Shown: positions 1 through 9,739 of the stretch, one piece after another
How positions within the stretch are numbered: the first letter of the stretch is position 1
How the letters are laid out: each line of letters begins with the position of its first letter
From: Galeopsis tetrahit
Lineage: Eukaryota > Streptophyta > Magnoliopsida > Lamiales > Lamiaceae
Length of the DNA: 64,000 nucleotides
Direction of reading: 5' to 3'
Assembly: GCA_963675135.1 (NCBI GenBank)
Contig: OY776129.1
Coordinates: 45,706,141 to 45,770,140 of the forward strand
Translations under genes and position numbers: made by a program
Notes under the pieces: model-generated
Databases searched by the model: none
Told to the model about the DNA's origin: nothing
Seen by the model: only the letters and a program-made list of their open reading frames with translations

Positions 1-2401
1 TGAATCCCTCGCCAAACAAAGCTCGGATTAGCACCTAAACCTGCCTCGAGGAAATCTGATCTTGGGTAATACCTTGCCTTTAGTATGCGACTCATCAGTA
101 AGTTTGGCTTGTCGATCAGTTGCCTGCACAGCTTACCCACGAGCGCGACATTAACGAGGTGCATATTCTGGAAGTTCAAATACCTGCTTCTTTTGTGGCA
201 CAAAGAGCCCCCCATCTTCCCTATTTTATTCCTTTCTTTAGGTCCGTTTCATGTCCCCACCAAAAAGAATTCATCATCCTTTGGAGTTCGTCCACCAATG
301 TGGTGGGTAAAATGAACGTGTTCATACAATAAGTCGGGATTGCTTGCGCTGTCGCTTTGATCAGGACTTCCTTCACCCCTTTGGATAATTTCTTACCCCT
401 CTAGCCTTACAATTTCCCCCATAATCGATCCCGCAGATGCCGGAAAATTTCCACTTTTTTCTTCCCCGGGAGTAATGGCATCCCAAGATACCTTCCAATA
501 TTTAGCAATCCATAGACACCCAAAATATCACGAAGTTCAGTTCTCTTACTTGCATCCACGATTTTACTGAAGAAAATGCCTGACTTATCATAGTTGATCG
601 CTTGTCCTGACGCCCTCTCGAATAGGTTAAGAGTATTTTTCATCGTAGTACACTCCTCCATTGTAGCACAACAAAACAACAGGCTATCGTCTGCGAATAA
701 CAAATGCGAAACGGTTGGTGTCGCCCGACATATCTTGCTGCAATGGATAAGCCCTCGACGATTCTCCCTATGAAGTAAGCTGGACAGCCCCTACACACAT
801 ATAATAAACAAATACGGGGAGAGTGGGTCGCCCTGGCGAAGCCTCTTCCCCGGACGGATCAGCCCCACCATTCCATCATTTACTACGAAGTTGTACGAGA
901 CAGATCATACACACATCTGCATCCACCCGATCCACTTGTCACAAAATCCCATTTTGCTCAATACCTTCTCCAAAAATCTCCAATCGACACGATCATAGGC
1001 TTTCCTAATATCAATCTTCAGAGCCACCTCACCAAATTTCCCCTTTCGTCTGTTTTTCATTGCATGCAATGTCTCAAATGCAATCACCACATTATCTTGA
1101 ATCGATCTCCCCGCTATAAAAACCGATTGCCCCTCGTCGATCGTGATGCTTTGTCGGATTGCCTGCGTAAACTGCTCAACGTCTGAAATACTCTCGTATG
1201 TCGTGAACAGGTCCGAATAGTAATCTCTGACCACCACCTCAATAACCCCCTGATCTGCCACCCACATATTTTCGGCATTGAACAAACCTTTGATCCGATT
1301 AACTTTCTTCCTTGCTATAACAGTTTGATGGAAGAAACGTGTGTTCAGGTCACCATCTCTAAGCCAAAAAACCTCTGATCTCTGTTTCCAATGGGTTTCC
1401 TCCTTCAGCAGTAGTGAATTTAGTTCGGTTTTTGCCTCCCGTAACCACTCGAGAGAGGCCTGATCAGTACACTTCTAGAGTATGTCAATCTGTTGTTCGA
1501 TCTCCCGCTTATTCTCAAACCAAACCGATGAGATGTGCTTCCCACATGTACTTAACGTCTCAGCCGTGACACCCAGCCTCTTGAGCACCCCGAAATCGCG
1601 GAATCCCCTCCAGCTTCTTTCCACTACGTTCCTGACATCTGGTTCTTGGAACCATTTGTTTTCAAAATGGAATCTTTTGTGCTTCCTCACCCTAACTACC
1701 GGTTTCGTATCCACCATTATCGGATCGTGATCCGATACGGGTACAACCAAGTTAAACAAACATGATGTCGAGAATTTTTCGGGCCACCCCTGAGTGCCCG
1801 TTGCCCTATCTAGTCTCTCCTCCACCAAACTGGCTGTGTTCCTAGCTCTGCTCCAGGTGAACTGATGGTCTTCTAGGGGGATATCAATGAGATTGCAGTC
1901 AAGTATAGCCTCCCGAAAGCCCTGAAATAACCAATTTGGGTGGGCCACTGCCTCTCTTTTATCCTCCACTGAAAGTAGGTCGTTGTAATCCCCCACACAG
2001 AGCCAAGGCAAGGAATTAATTCCTGAAAGTTGTCTAAGTAAACCCCAAGACTGGTGTCTTTTATGCCGCTCGAGATGTCCATAATACCCCGTAAGCCTCC
2101 AATCCCCTCCGTCATCCGTGATAAGTAAATCAATATGGTTATGTGAGTAGTTTAATAAGAGTAATTGGCAATTCGAAAAATTATTCCAAAACACCGCCAA
2201 ACCCCCACTCCTCCCAATACAATCCACAGAAAAAGCACAATCGTAACCCAAACGCATGCGAGTGTCCTCAATTTTATTAGAACTAGAAAGAGTTTCAAAG
2301 AGAAAAATTACATTCGGCCTGCGATATCTAACGAGATCGCATAAAGCACGAATTGCAGGGGGGTTGCCAAGCCCCCTGCAATTCCAACTAATGATGATCA
2401 T
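1..2401 (-). pseudogene. LINE ORF2, endonuclease plus reverse transcriptase, broken
   Basis: The first 308 codons (2401-1475) are an exonuclease-endonuclease-phosphatase domain of the LINE type: SWNCRGLGNP at the start, GDYND mid-domain, and SDHDPI at the C-terminal catalytic histidine. This enzyme nicks target DNA for target-primed reverse transcription. An in-frame TAG at 1475-1477 interrupts it, and the frame then continues into the RT linker (WLRDGDLNTRFFHQ). At about 1150 the sequence jumps from the linker directly to GQSVFIAGRSIQDNVVIA, so much of the RT fingers region is deleted. DIRKAYDRVDW, RQGDPLSPYLF and the catalytic FADD (about 695) are still recognisable, with more stops between them. 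The C-terminal part is cut by the window edge. Confidence 0.88.
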
Positions 2402-3499
2402 TATTCCTGACGGGCCCCACCACCGGGGCCTACCGCTAAAAAATGGTTCTCTTCGTCTATGTAAACTGAGGAGCTACCGTCCTCCAGTGTGGAAGGACTG
2501 GCATTAATAGTAATCCCACCAAATCTTTTGCGTTTCTTCGCTTCCGTGAGGGCTTCCATGTCATCCTGATCCGTCTCATCATAGTCAAACAATGGATTAA
2601 TAGTCATGTCTTAAGATAAGTTTCCTTTCCCAGCATTTTTTGGAACTCTCGAACCAAAGTCAGTGGGGGTCGAATCTGTCGGGTGGGAGTTTGAATTCCG
2701 CCGCCCCACGTGGCCTTCTCTCCCCACGGTCATCCATGTTTCTCCCCCCTTGCCTCAGCCAACAATCTCCCACAAGCGGCTTACCACGTCTATCCGGGGC
2801 TTTTAGGTCCGGTCCCCATCCTTTCTCTAGGGTTCCTTCATCTGCATCAAATAGAAGGTCACAACGGCTCTCCGTGTGGTTGATCTTCCCATAGTAGAAG
2901 CAGAAAGCAAGGAGTCTTTCATATTTGAATGACACCGAGACCGAATCTCCAGTACCCAGTTTGATGTTCTTTCAGCGTTTCAATGGTCTGGCGGTATCCA
3001 CATTCACCCGAACACGCATGTAAGGTTTCCAACCCGCCCCACTATTCGATACATCATACTCCATGAATTCCCCAATAAAATTCCCCAACATGATCCCAAT
3101 CTTCTCCGTAAAGTATCCCATGGGGATATTGTAGATCTGAACCCAAAAGGCTAGTGAGTTCAATGGCATGGTCAAGGGTGTCTCCCCGATCTGGAGTTTA
3201 TGGATAACCAGGTGGTGGTTACCGCCTCCCTCAACGACACGCTTCAGATCCAAGGCATGATAGAACTAAAACATCATCCGACCCTCGCCAATTTCCGTGA
3301 TCGTGACCCTACGGTTCGTCTTCTAAGTACTAGCCATACGACTCCAAATGATATTGAAATTCGCTTCTTGGTTTGCAAGAAACCTCCCCACCAAACATAG
3401 ATCAATGTTTGCCACCCCTCTGTCAGCAGTTTCGGGTTCCACAAAAAGATCGTTATCCTCATCCGTGTTGATTCTCAAGTTTTCCATAACAGGTTCCAT
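2401..3499 (-). pseudogene. LINE ORF1, gag-like RNA-binding protein, broken
   Basis: From the ATG at 3499 the frame resembles plant LINE ORF1: a DUF4283-type region (about 3480-2980; LCLVGRFLANQ, then AFWVQIYNIPMGY) followed by a CCHC zinc knuckle near 2900-2860. The knuckle reads CFYYGKINHTESRC, so its second cysteine has become tyrosine. In-frame stops interrupt the frame near 3319 (TAG), 3268 (TAG) and 2972 (TGA), and a frameshift near 2650 separates the C-terminal tail, which ends in RQE at 2401. Each point lesion can be explained by a C:G to T:A transition, as expected for an old methylated copy. ORF1 proteins normally coat the element RNA; this one is not functional. Confidence 0.85.
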
Positions 3500-3560
3500 A
3501 GCAATACGTCAATAGATCAAAGGCAAAGCAACCAAGAACTAGGGTTTCTAAGGCTCTCGA

Positions 3561-3946
3561 CGACGGAGAGAAAAAAATATACAAAAAATTGAATCAAATT
3601 CGAATTATAGTAAAATCGAACACAAAATAATGAAATTCAATTTTCCATATAGTTGATGTATTTTTTTTTTCTTCAATTGTTTATCATGTGAAGATGCCTT
3701 TAAGAAATTATTAATCAATAAACAAATCATTTATAATAAAATAAAACAAATATGAAATCAATTTATTCAATATTAATAAATCAACAACTCATTATATAGT
3801 CCACAAATCCATAATGGAGTACTTCTTAATATCTCATACTCTATTGTTCGTTTTTATTTTTTTAATTCTTTAATTTTTTTTACTTGTGTTAATTATTTTA
3901 TTTGATTTAAAAGCATGTAAAAAAACAAGAGACTCATCGTCAAACT
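3561..3946. other. AT-rich spacer
   Basis: AT-rich sequence between the LINE 5' end and the Copia insertion. No gene, repeat boundary or regulatory signal that I can support. It ends in the 5-bp target duplication CTTTT (3947-3951). Confidence 0.6.
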
Positions 3947-3951
3947 CTTTT

Positions 3952-4386
3952 TGATAATATTTGCAAGTGTATACATGAAAAGAAAAAGTATTTCTGATTA
4001 ATTGAATACTGCTAAGGTGCAAACAATTTCTAGGTCTCAGGTTCGAAACCCTAAGGTGCAAACAATTTCTATGGGGCCATGTCCATACAGAGCGCAAAAC
4101 TCTGGCTTTAAACAAGACCCCCGCAAGTGAGCGGTGGGATTGGTCCCCCGAGATTAGTCGGCCTTGAACCGGATACCCGAGACTTCAAAAAAAATTGAAT
4201 ACTGCCGTGTGGGGCAGAGTATATATACATAAGAATGTGCCTTTTCAACTATGGGACAATGTTGAATAAAGAAACAGAATATTTAATCTAGGAAACTAAA
4301 TATTTGAATAATCAAATATTAGATATGCTGCTAATTAATATCATATATACTGCCGATTATTTGATGACAGAAGATATACTCCAATA
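3952..4386 (-). repeat. 3' LTR of the Copia element, interrupted by a SINE
   Basis: Matches 7759-8000 over its whole length apart from a 193-bp insertion (SINE 4013-4192 plus one copy of the target duplication). It adjoins the polypurine tract on the right and the CTTTT duplication on the left. Confidence 0.93.
4013..4192 (+). mobile_element. SINE with 13-bp target site duplication
   Basis: A 180-bp insertion flanked by AATTGAATACTGC at 4000-4012 and 4193-4205. The sister LTR (7759-8000) has the uninterrupted site, which proves the boundaries. It holds a pol III B-box-like GGTTCGAAACC at 4040-4050, a conserved GC-rich body, and a short A-rich 3' end. A 20-bp segment (TAAGGTGCAAACAATTTCTA) occurs twice, either side of the B box. 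No A box is evident, so the 5' end is probably truncated or rearranged. Confidence 0.85.
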
Positions 4387-4397
4387 CTCCCCCTCAA
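4387..4397 (-). other. Polypurine tract of the Copia element
   Basis: Reads TTGAGGGGGAG on the coding strand, immediately before the 3' LTR: the expected plus-strand primer. Confidence 0.85.
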
Positions 4398-7300
4398 GTT
4401 GGAGTGTGTAAATCTCGAACACCCAACTTGCCACGAAGAAAATGAAAACGATCGGCACCAAGGGCTTTAGTAAAAATGTCTGCCACTTGATTTGTTGTAT
4501 GGACCATGCATGGTTTAATATCGCCATTAGCAACCCTTTCTCGAACAAAATAACAGTCCATCTCAATGTGTTTCGTACGTTCATGAAAAACTGGATTAAC
4601 GGCAATGTGACGAGCCGCTTGATTATCGCAATAGAGTGGCGTAGGACCAGTTTGACGAACCCCAAAATCCTCCAATAGCCAGCGTAACCAAATAATTTTA
4701 CACACTGTAGTGGTCATTGCTCTATATTCCGCCTCGGCGGATGATCGAGATACAACTGATTGTTTCTTCGTGCGCCACGAAATGGGAGAGCCCCCAAGAG
4801 TGATGAAATACCCTGTGGATGATCACCTAGTAAAGGGACACCCCGCCCAATCTGCGTCGCAATGTCCTTGGAGATCAAAATTTCCATGGGCCGAAAGAAA
4901 TATGCCTTGCCCAGGTGTTTGTTTCAAATAGCGTAAAATACGATAGACTGTAGTGAGGTGACTTTGACGTGGTTGACTAAAAAATTGGGTTAATTGGCTC
5001 ACTGGGAAGACGATGTCGTGACGAGTTACGGTGAGATATAAGAGACGACCAACCAAGCGTCTGTATTGAGTTGCATCGACAAGAGGCGTATCGTCATCAG
5101 GGCTTAGCTTAAGGTTTTGTTCCATGGGGAATGCACTAGGTCGAGAACCTTGCAATCCACTTTCCTCCAATATATCAACTGCATACTTGCGTTGGCTTAA
5201 CACGAAGCCTTCAGGGGAGCGAGCAACCTCAATTCCCAAAAAATATTTCAACATACCCAAGTCTTTAATGCTAAACTTGTCATCCAAGTATCGTTTAACA
5301 TAATTTATGTGATCGGGATCATTGCCGGCCAAAAGCACATCATCAACATATATAAGTGCGGAAACGTAAGTGGTACCTTTTCGAAAGATGAAAAGAGAGT
5401 GATCGACTCGTGACTGATGAAATCCGATCAAGAGAAGAGCATGGGTGAACTTTTCATACCAGTTTCGAGAAGCTTGTCTAAGCCCATAAAGAGATTTTTG
5501 TAGTTTGCAAACACGTGTTTCAGTGTTTCACCTTCTTTTGCAAATTCTTGCGGAATATAATCCGCATATATACGTTCTCACGTAGATCTCCGTGAAGAAA
5601 AGCATTGTTGACATCTAACTGATGCACTTCCCAATTTCGTCGTGCATCAATGCTTAACATGCAACGAACAATGACAAGCTTTGCCACAGAGGCAAATGTT
5701 TCTTGAAAGTCAACACCCTCGATTTGCGTGAATCCCTTTGTGACCAAACGAGCCTTGTAACACTCTACATAACCATTTGGTTTGTATTTTATTTTATATA
5801 CCCATTTCGATCCGATGACTTTCTTTCTGGGTGGCAAATCGGTTAAGATCCACGTACCATTCACCTCTAAGGCATGAATTTCCTTTGCCATAGACTCACG
5901 CCATAAGGGGTCTTTAACAGCCTGAGAGAAATATTTTGGCTCATCACGTCGCTAGGAAAGCCTTATGAATAGGAGAAAATTTATTGTATGTAATGAAATG
6001 GGAAAGAGGATATACCGTCGAGTCGACTGAATTGGTAGTGGATCGTGAATGGTCTACTGAGGGGGGCAAGGAAGTCTCGTAAGCGTCCAAGTGCTTGGGA
6101 CGTTTCTTGGGACGGAGTCTAACCCGAGTTTCAATCAATGGTGCAGGCGGTGCAATAACATCGACGGTAGGTGCATCGACAGAAGGTGTAAGATCGACGG
6201 TAGGTGCATCGATAGAAGGTGCAACATCGGGCACCATGGTCCCACTGTTTGGTGGAGAACGAATGCTCGATAATTCGAGTGCTTGATCATCACTTAACGA
6301 GGCTCGTCGAATATAAGGGCGAGTTGTGGGCTGAACACGATTGAGACTAGGGGCTGGGTCTCGAACAAAATTTTGGGTTGTTCGTAGGGCATCTACAAAG
6401 TCCAGGTTGTCGCCCCCTTTAAACAGAAATAGGTTCTCAACGAAGGTGACATCTCGTGAGCTGAAAAATTTATGAGTATGTAGATCAAACACTCGATATG
6501 CCTTTTGGCCAACATGATAACCAATGAAAATGCATGCACTCCCCCTTTCTCCAAACTTATCCTTGCGTCGATTCTCATGTGCATATACTAAGCAACCAAA
6601 CACCCGGAAATGATCATATGATGGCGGTTTACCGAACAAAACCTCGTATGGCGATTTGTTATCAACAATAGGAGAAGGTAGTCGATTGATAATGTAAACT
6701 GTGGTAAGGATACATTCTCCCTAAAATTCAATTGGCAGTCCTGACTCAAATCTAAGTGCTCGAGCAACCTCTAGTATGTGGCGATGTTTGCGCTCGACAA
6801 CGCCATTTTGTTGTGGTGTGTCTGTGCAAGAAGTCTCCAATAAAATCCCATTAGCTGCATAATAATCAAGTAAAATCGACGTTTGAAACTCGAAGCCATT
6901 ATTCGAGCGCACTCGTTTGACTGATTGGCCAAATTGAGTTCGAACCATGTTTAGAAATTTAATGAAAGAGGTTGCAACATCAGATTTTCTACGTACAAGA
7001 TAAACCTAAACACCTCTGCTGTGATCATCAACAATTGATAAAATATATCGAGCACCACTAAACGTGTCACATTTATAAGGACCCCAAATGTCATAATGTA
7101 ATAATTCAAAACAATGAGAAGTAACAGTTGTGTTAACAGGAAAAAGGTAAACGAGTTTGTTTAGCTCGAATACAAGAATCACAAAATACCGTATCATTCT
7201 TAAAACCCTTCAAGCAACCAATATTTCGTAACTTGCCATCAGGAGCATGTCCCAAACGACGATGCCAATTTTCTGAATTCCCAATCACTGCTAACACAGC

Positions 7301-7711
7301 CCCCTCAGTCTTCGAAGGTTCCATGTAATATAGACCATCACGATGTTTACCCACTCCAATTAGCTTCCTCGAGGGTAAAGCCTGCAAGATACAAAAATCC
7401 GCAAAGAACGTGAATACACAATTCAAATCTTTGGTAATACAACTAACGGATAAAAGATTGCAACGAAATTCAGGTATATAGAGAACACGACTAAGATTCA
7501 AGTCGTTTCCCAAATCAGCTCGTCCAATCCCACGAACAGGGACGTCTTCCCCATTCGGTATTCGCACCGATGATTCAGAGTGAGCCCTAGTCATATCGAG
7601 CAGCCCTGCAGATTGACAAGCGATGTGTTCTGTTGCACCCGAGTCAATTACCCAAGATTGGGATGAAAATGGCAGCAGTGTACCAGCCATATTGATGTCA
7701 GGCCACAACAA
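4394..7711 (-). pseudogene. Copia pol: protease, integrase, reverse transcriptase, RNase H, broken
   Basis: In coding order: aspartic protease (WVIDSGATEH, about 7650), GAG-pre-integrase zinc finger (WHRRLGH...CDSC, about 7270-7180), integrase core (LLHYDIWGP about 7100; then RSNNGFEF about 6895, where the second catalytic Asp has become Asn; NGVVERKH about 6800), integrase C-terminal region (6639-5944), RT (VYKIKYKPNG about 5795; YVDD about 5345) and RNase H (DADWAG about 4845; YCDNQAA; final segment to 4394). At least four frameshifts or stops split these parts. A roughly 30-bp direct duplication lies in the integrase-RT linker (about 6150-6235). The gag domain is missing altogether. Confidence 0.9.
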
Positions 7712-7745
7712 GAATCGAAATCTTGGATGTCTTCACCAAGAAGTC

Positions 7746-7758
7746 GGCTCTGGTACCA
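7746..7758 (-). other. tRNA primer binding site of the Copia element
   Basis: TGGTACCAGAGCC on the coding strand, directly after the 5' LTR. It differs by one base from the usual initiator-Met complement TGGTATCAGAGC. Confidence 0.85.
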
Positions 7759-8000
7759 TGATAATATTTACAAGTGTATACATGAAAAGAAAAGGTATTT
7801 ATGATTAATTGAATACTGTCGTGTGGGGCAGAGTATATATACATAAGAATGGGCCTTTTCAATTATGGGCCAATGCTGAATAAAGAAACAGAATATTTAA
7901 TCAAGGAAACTAAATTTTTGAATAATCAAATATTAGATACGCTGCTAATTAATATCATATATACTGCCGAATATTTGATGACAGAAGATATACTCCAATA
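7759..8000 (-). repeat. 5' LTR of the Copia element (242 bp)
   Basis: Uninterrupted LTR copy matching 3952-4386 without the SINE. Ends are defined by the primer site on one side and the CTTTT target duplication on the other. Confidence 0.93.
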
Positions 8001-8005
8001 CTTTT

Positions 8006-8646
8006 TTTTTAATGACACGTTATTCGATCCAAAGATCTACTAATTCGGAGGACCAATTCCACCGTCCATTTGTATAGCCCGTTTAAAAACTCTCTTTCTG
8101 AAAACTCAAAACCAACGACTATTTCACCCAATGCTGCTGGAAAGGCTAGAACATCTTCGACTTCCTTAGGTTAGTGCACCAATTTCTCCTTTCAATGTTG
8201 AGATCGAAAACTCCACTGTCGGAAACTCAAACCTCATTCCTGAAACTTTCGATCCTAGAGATATGTGTTAAGAACAGGTTCAAGAGTTTACGATATACAA
8301 TTTTCTACTCAACCTCTACTTAGAGTGTTCCTCTGGCAACATTCCCGACAACAACCTTTTATAAATTCATCTTCACAATATCCTAAATTTTACACAAATG
8401 TCATTACATTTTCTCAACACATACATAAAAGTTAACCCATTCCTTTACTTTATACATAAAAATTTACAAAATTACCCTTCAAAATTCCCATTAAATTCAC
8501 TTTTCTTATTTTGTGTGTCATTTCACATGTGAAAGAAATCATGGAACAGAGGGAGTATAAAAAATTGACATTCTTCAAGGTACAATATTAATTTGCAGAG
8601 TATTGTTGAAGATTTGATATTACATAAACCATTTCGGAAAGGTTTG
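8006..8646. other. Spacer; possible Stowaway-type MITE terminus near 8540-8556
   Basis: No coding sequence recognised. The block ending GAACAGAGGGAGTA at about 8556 resembles one terminal inverted repeat of a Stowaway MITE (consensus CTCCCTCYGTYCC next to TA). I did not find the partner end, so this is at best a truncated element. Positions 8642-8646 are the GTTTG target duplication of the Gypsy element. Confidence 0.4.
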
Positions 8647-8792
8647 TGTTATACCTAGTCAAAGAAGTCAATCTTTGACAAGTCAATCCTAGTCACCAGC
8701 TTGCGTGGCGAGGACCAGTCAACAAAGTCGTGCGACGACTAGTCAACAAGATGAAGAAAATGTAATAGGTTTAATGTATTTAATATATTTAA

Positions 8793-8858
8793 GTGCTTGC
8801 CCAAAGATGTTGGCGAGCACATGTTTTAGTTAGCTGCTCGCCCAAATGTGGGCGAGCA
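8793..8858 (+). promoter_or_regulatory. Pair of GC-rich hairpins upstream of LTR TATA box
   Basis: Two adjacent inverted repeats built on the same core. At 8793-8820 GTGCTTGCC pairs with GGCGAGCAC (one wobble; perfect in the 3' LTR, which has GTGCTCGCC). At 8835-8858 TGCTCGCCC pairs with GGGCGAGCA around the loop AAATGT. TTATATATA follows within ten bases. They could be factor-binding or RNA structures; their role is unknown. Confidence 0.6.
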
Positions 8859-9104
8859 CATGTTTATATATAGCCAAGAGAAGACAAGTGTTGAAGCCTT
8901 GGGAGACAGCAGGGAGCGTGGCGACCACCTTCCCCGACGACCAAGTCCTCTGGCGACCACCGTGGCTCAGCTCATCGGCATCTCGCCGAGGACGACCACT
9001 AGAGGCGTTTAGCATTAAATGCGCCATCCCATCACCTTTTCGGGCAGAAGACAGGCCCAGTAAGGGCGTGCCACATGTAAAGGGCAGGCAGCCCCTAAAA
9101 ATCA

Positions 9105-9112
9105 CTATATAA
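9105..9112 (+). promoter_or_regulatory. Probable LTR core promoter (TATA box)
   Basis: CTATATAA about 65 bp before the AATAAA polyadenylation signal at 9176-9181, a spacing that would place the transcript start and R region between them. The upstream TTATATATA at about 8864 is an alternative. Confidence 0.5.
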
Positions 9113-9377
9113 TGCCTAAATGGCTCATTGTAAGACATAAGTTTTCATATTCCACCACATCACCCTACCCTAAGCAATAAATACTCCCAAGCTTCTAAAG
9201 CTTTAGCTTCTCCAAGAAGCTACATCTTTGTGTTCTTACTGTTCATCATTAAGATCATCAAGATCATCATACAAATCCTCTCTAAAACACGTAATAAACC
9301 CCCGATAATCATACATGTTTGTTTCGTGCTAACAAATAGTCCACATCCGAATCAACCCAACTAATGCACGTACAACA

Positions 9378-9397
9378 TTTGGCGCTAGAAGGAGGGG
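9378..9397 (+). other. Primer binding site of the Gypsy element
   Basis: TTTGGCGCTAGAAGGAGG follows the LTR end directly, where the tRNA primer site belongs. The start TGGCGC fits Tat-type elements; I cannot name the tRNA with confidence. Confidence 0.6.
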
Positions 9398-9739
9398 ATC
9401 CTTTTACGTGTTCATCATCTCAGTTTCGACCGATCATCGAGCGATCGGTTTGCAAACTTCATTTTTTAGGTTTTAATCGGTAGTTCCACCGTTTAAAGCT
9501 TTATTTACGTATTTTAGTGTTCTTCGTGTTCTTGAATATTTGCGGTATTCAAGACATATTTTGGAGTTTGATCTCCTTGTAACTTTGTTTTTGAGTTTCT
9601 TTTGTTGTTACTTTGCTTGGAAAGTAGTTGTAATAGCACGTTCTTCTGCGTAAGAACTCAAATCTTTCGTTTTTAAGCGTCGAAAGCTTAAAGGACAGTC
9701 ATATCTTTGTAATAATCCCCAGGAGACACTCTTTAAACG

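Larger units (their letters stand above)
1..3560 (-). mobile_element. Decayed LINE (L1-type non-LTR retrotransposon), 3' end outside window
   Basis: A minus-strand element with a gag-like ORF1 followed by an endonuclease/reverse-transcriptase ORF2, the normal plant L1 order. ORF1 would start at the ATG at 3499-3497, and ORF2 abuts it through a one-base TAATG overlap at 2401. The element runs off the left edge, so its tail and target duplication are not visible. Both ORFs contain stop codons, and ORF2 has an internal deletion, so this copy cannot be active. The 5' end is uncertain; I place it just upstream of the ORF1 start, where AT-rich spacer begins. Confidence 0.9.
3952..8000 (-). mobile_element. 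Copia LTR retrotransposon, gag-less, with a SINE in its 3' LTR
   Basis: A complete insertion flanked by the 5-bp duplication CTTTT (3947-3951 and 8001-8005). Once the SINE and its duplicated 13 bp are removed, the two LTRs are exactly equal at 242 bp and differ at 12 positions by my hand count (about 5 percent). On the coding strand the LTR reads TATTGG...TATCA, so the usual 5' TG is TA. The initiator-Met-type primer site lies at 7746-7758 and the polypurine tract at 4387-4397. Protease begins only some 50 bp after the primer site, so gag is absent. Short LTRs and the Met primer site fit the Ale/Retrofit group, but this lineage call is inference. Confidence 0.93.
8647..9377 (+). repeat. 5' LTR of the Gypsy element
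   Basis: Starts TGTTATACCTAG and ends GTACAACA. It matches 19009-19740 almost throughout. It contains two strong hairpins, TATA boxes at about 8864-8872 and 9105-9112, and AATAAA at 9176-9181. Confidence 0.95.
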
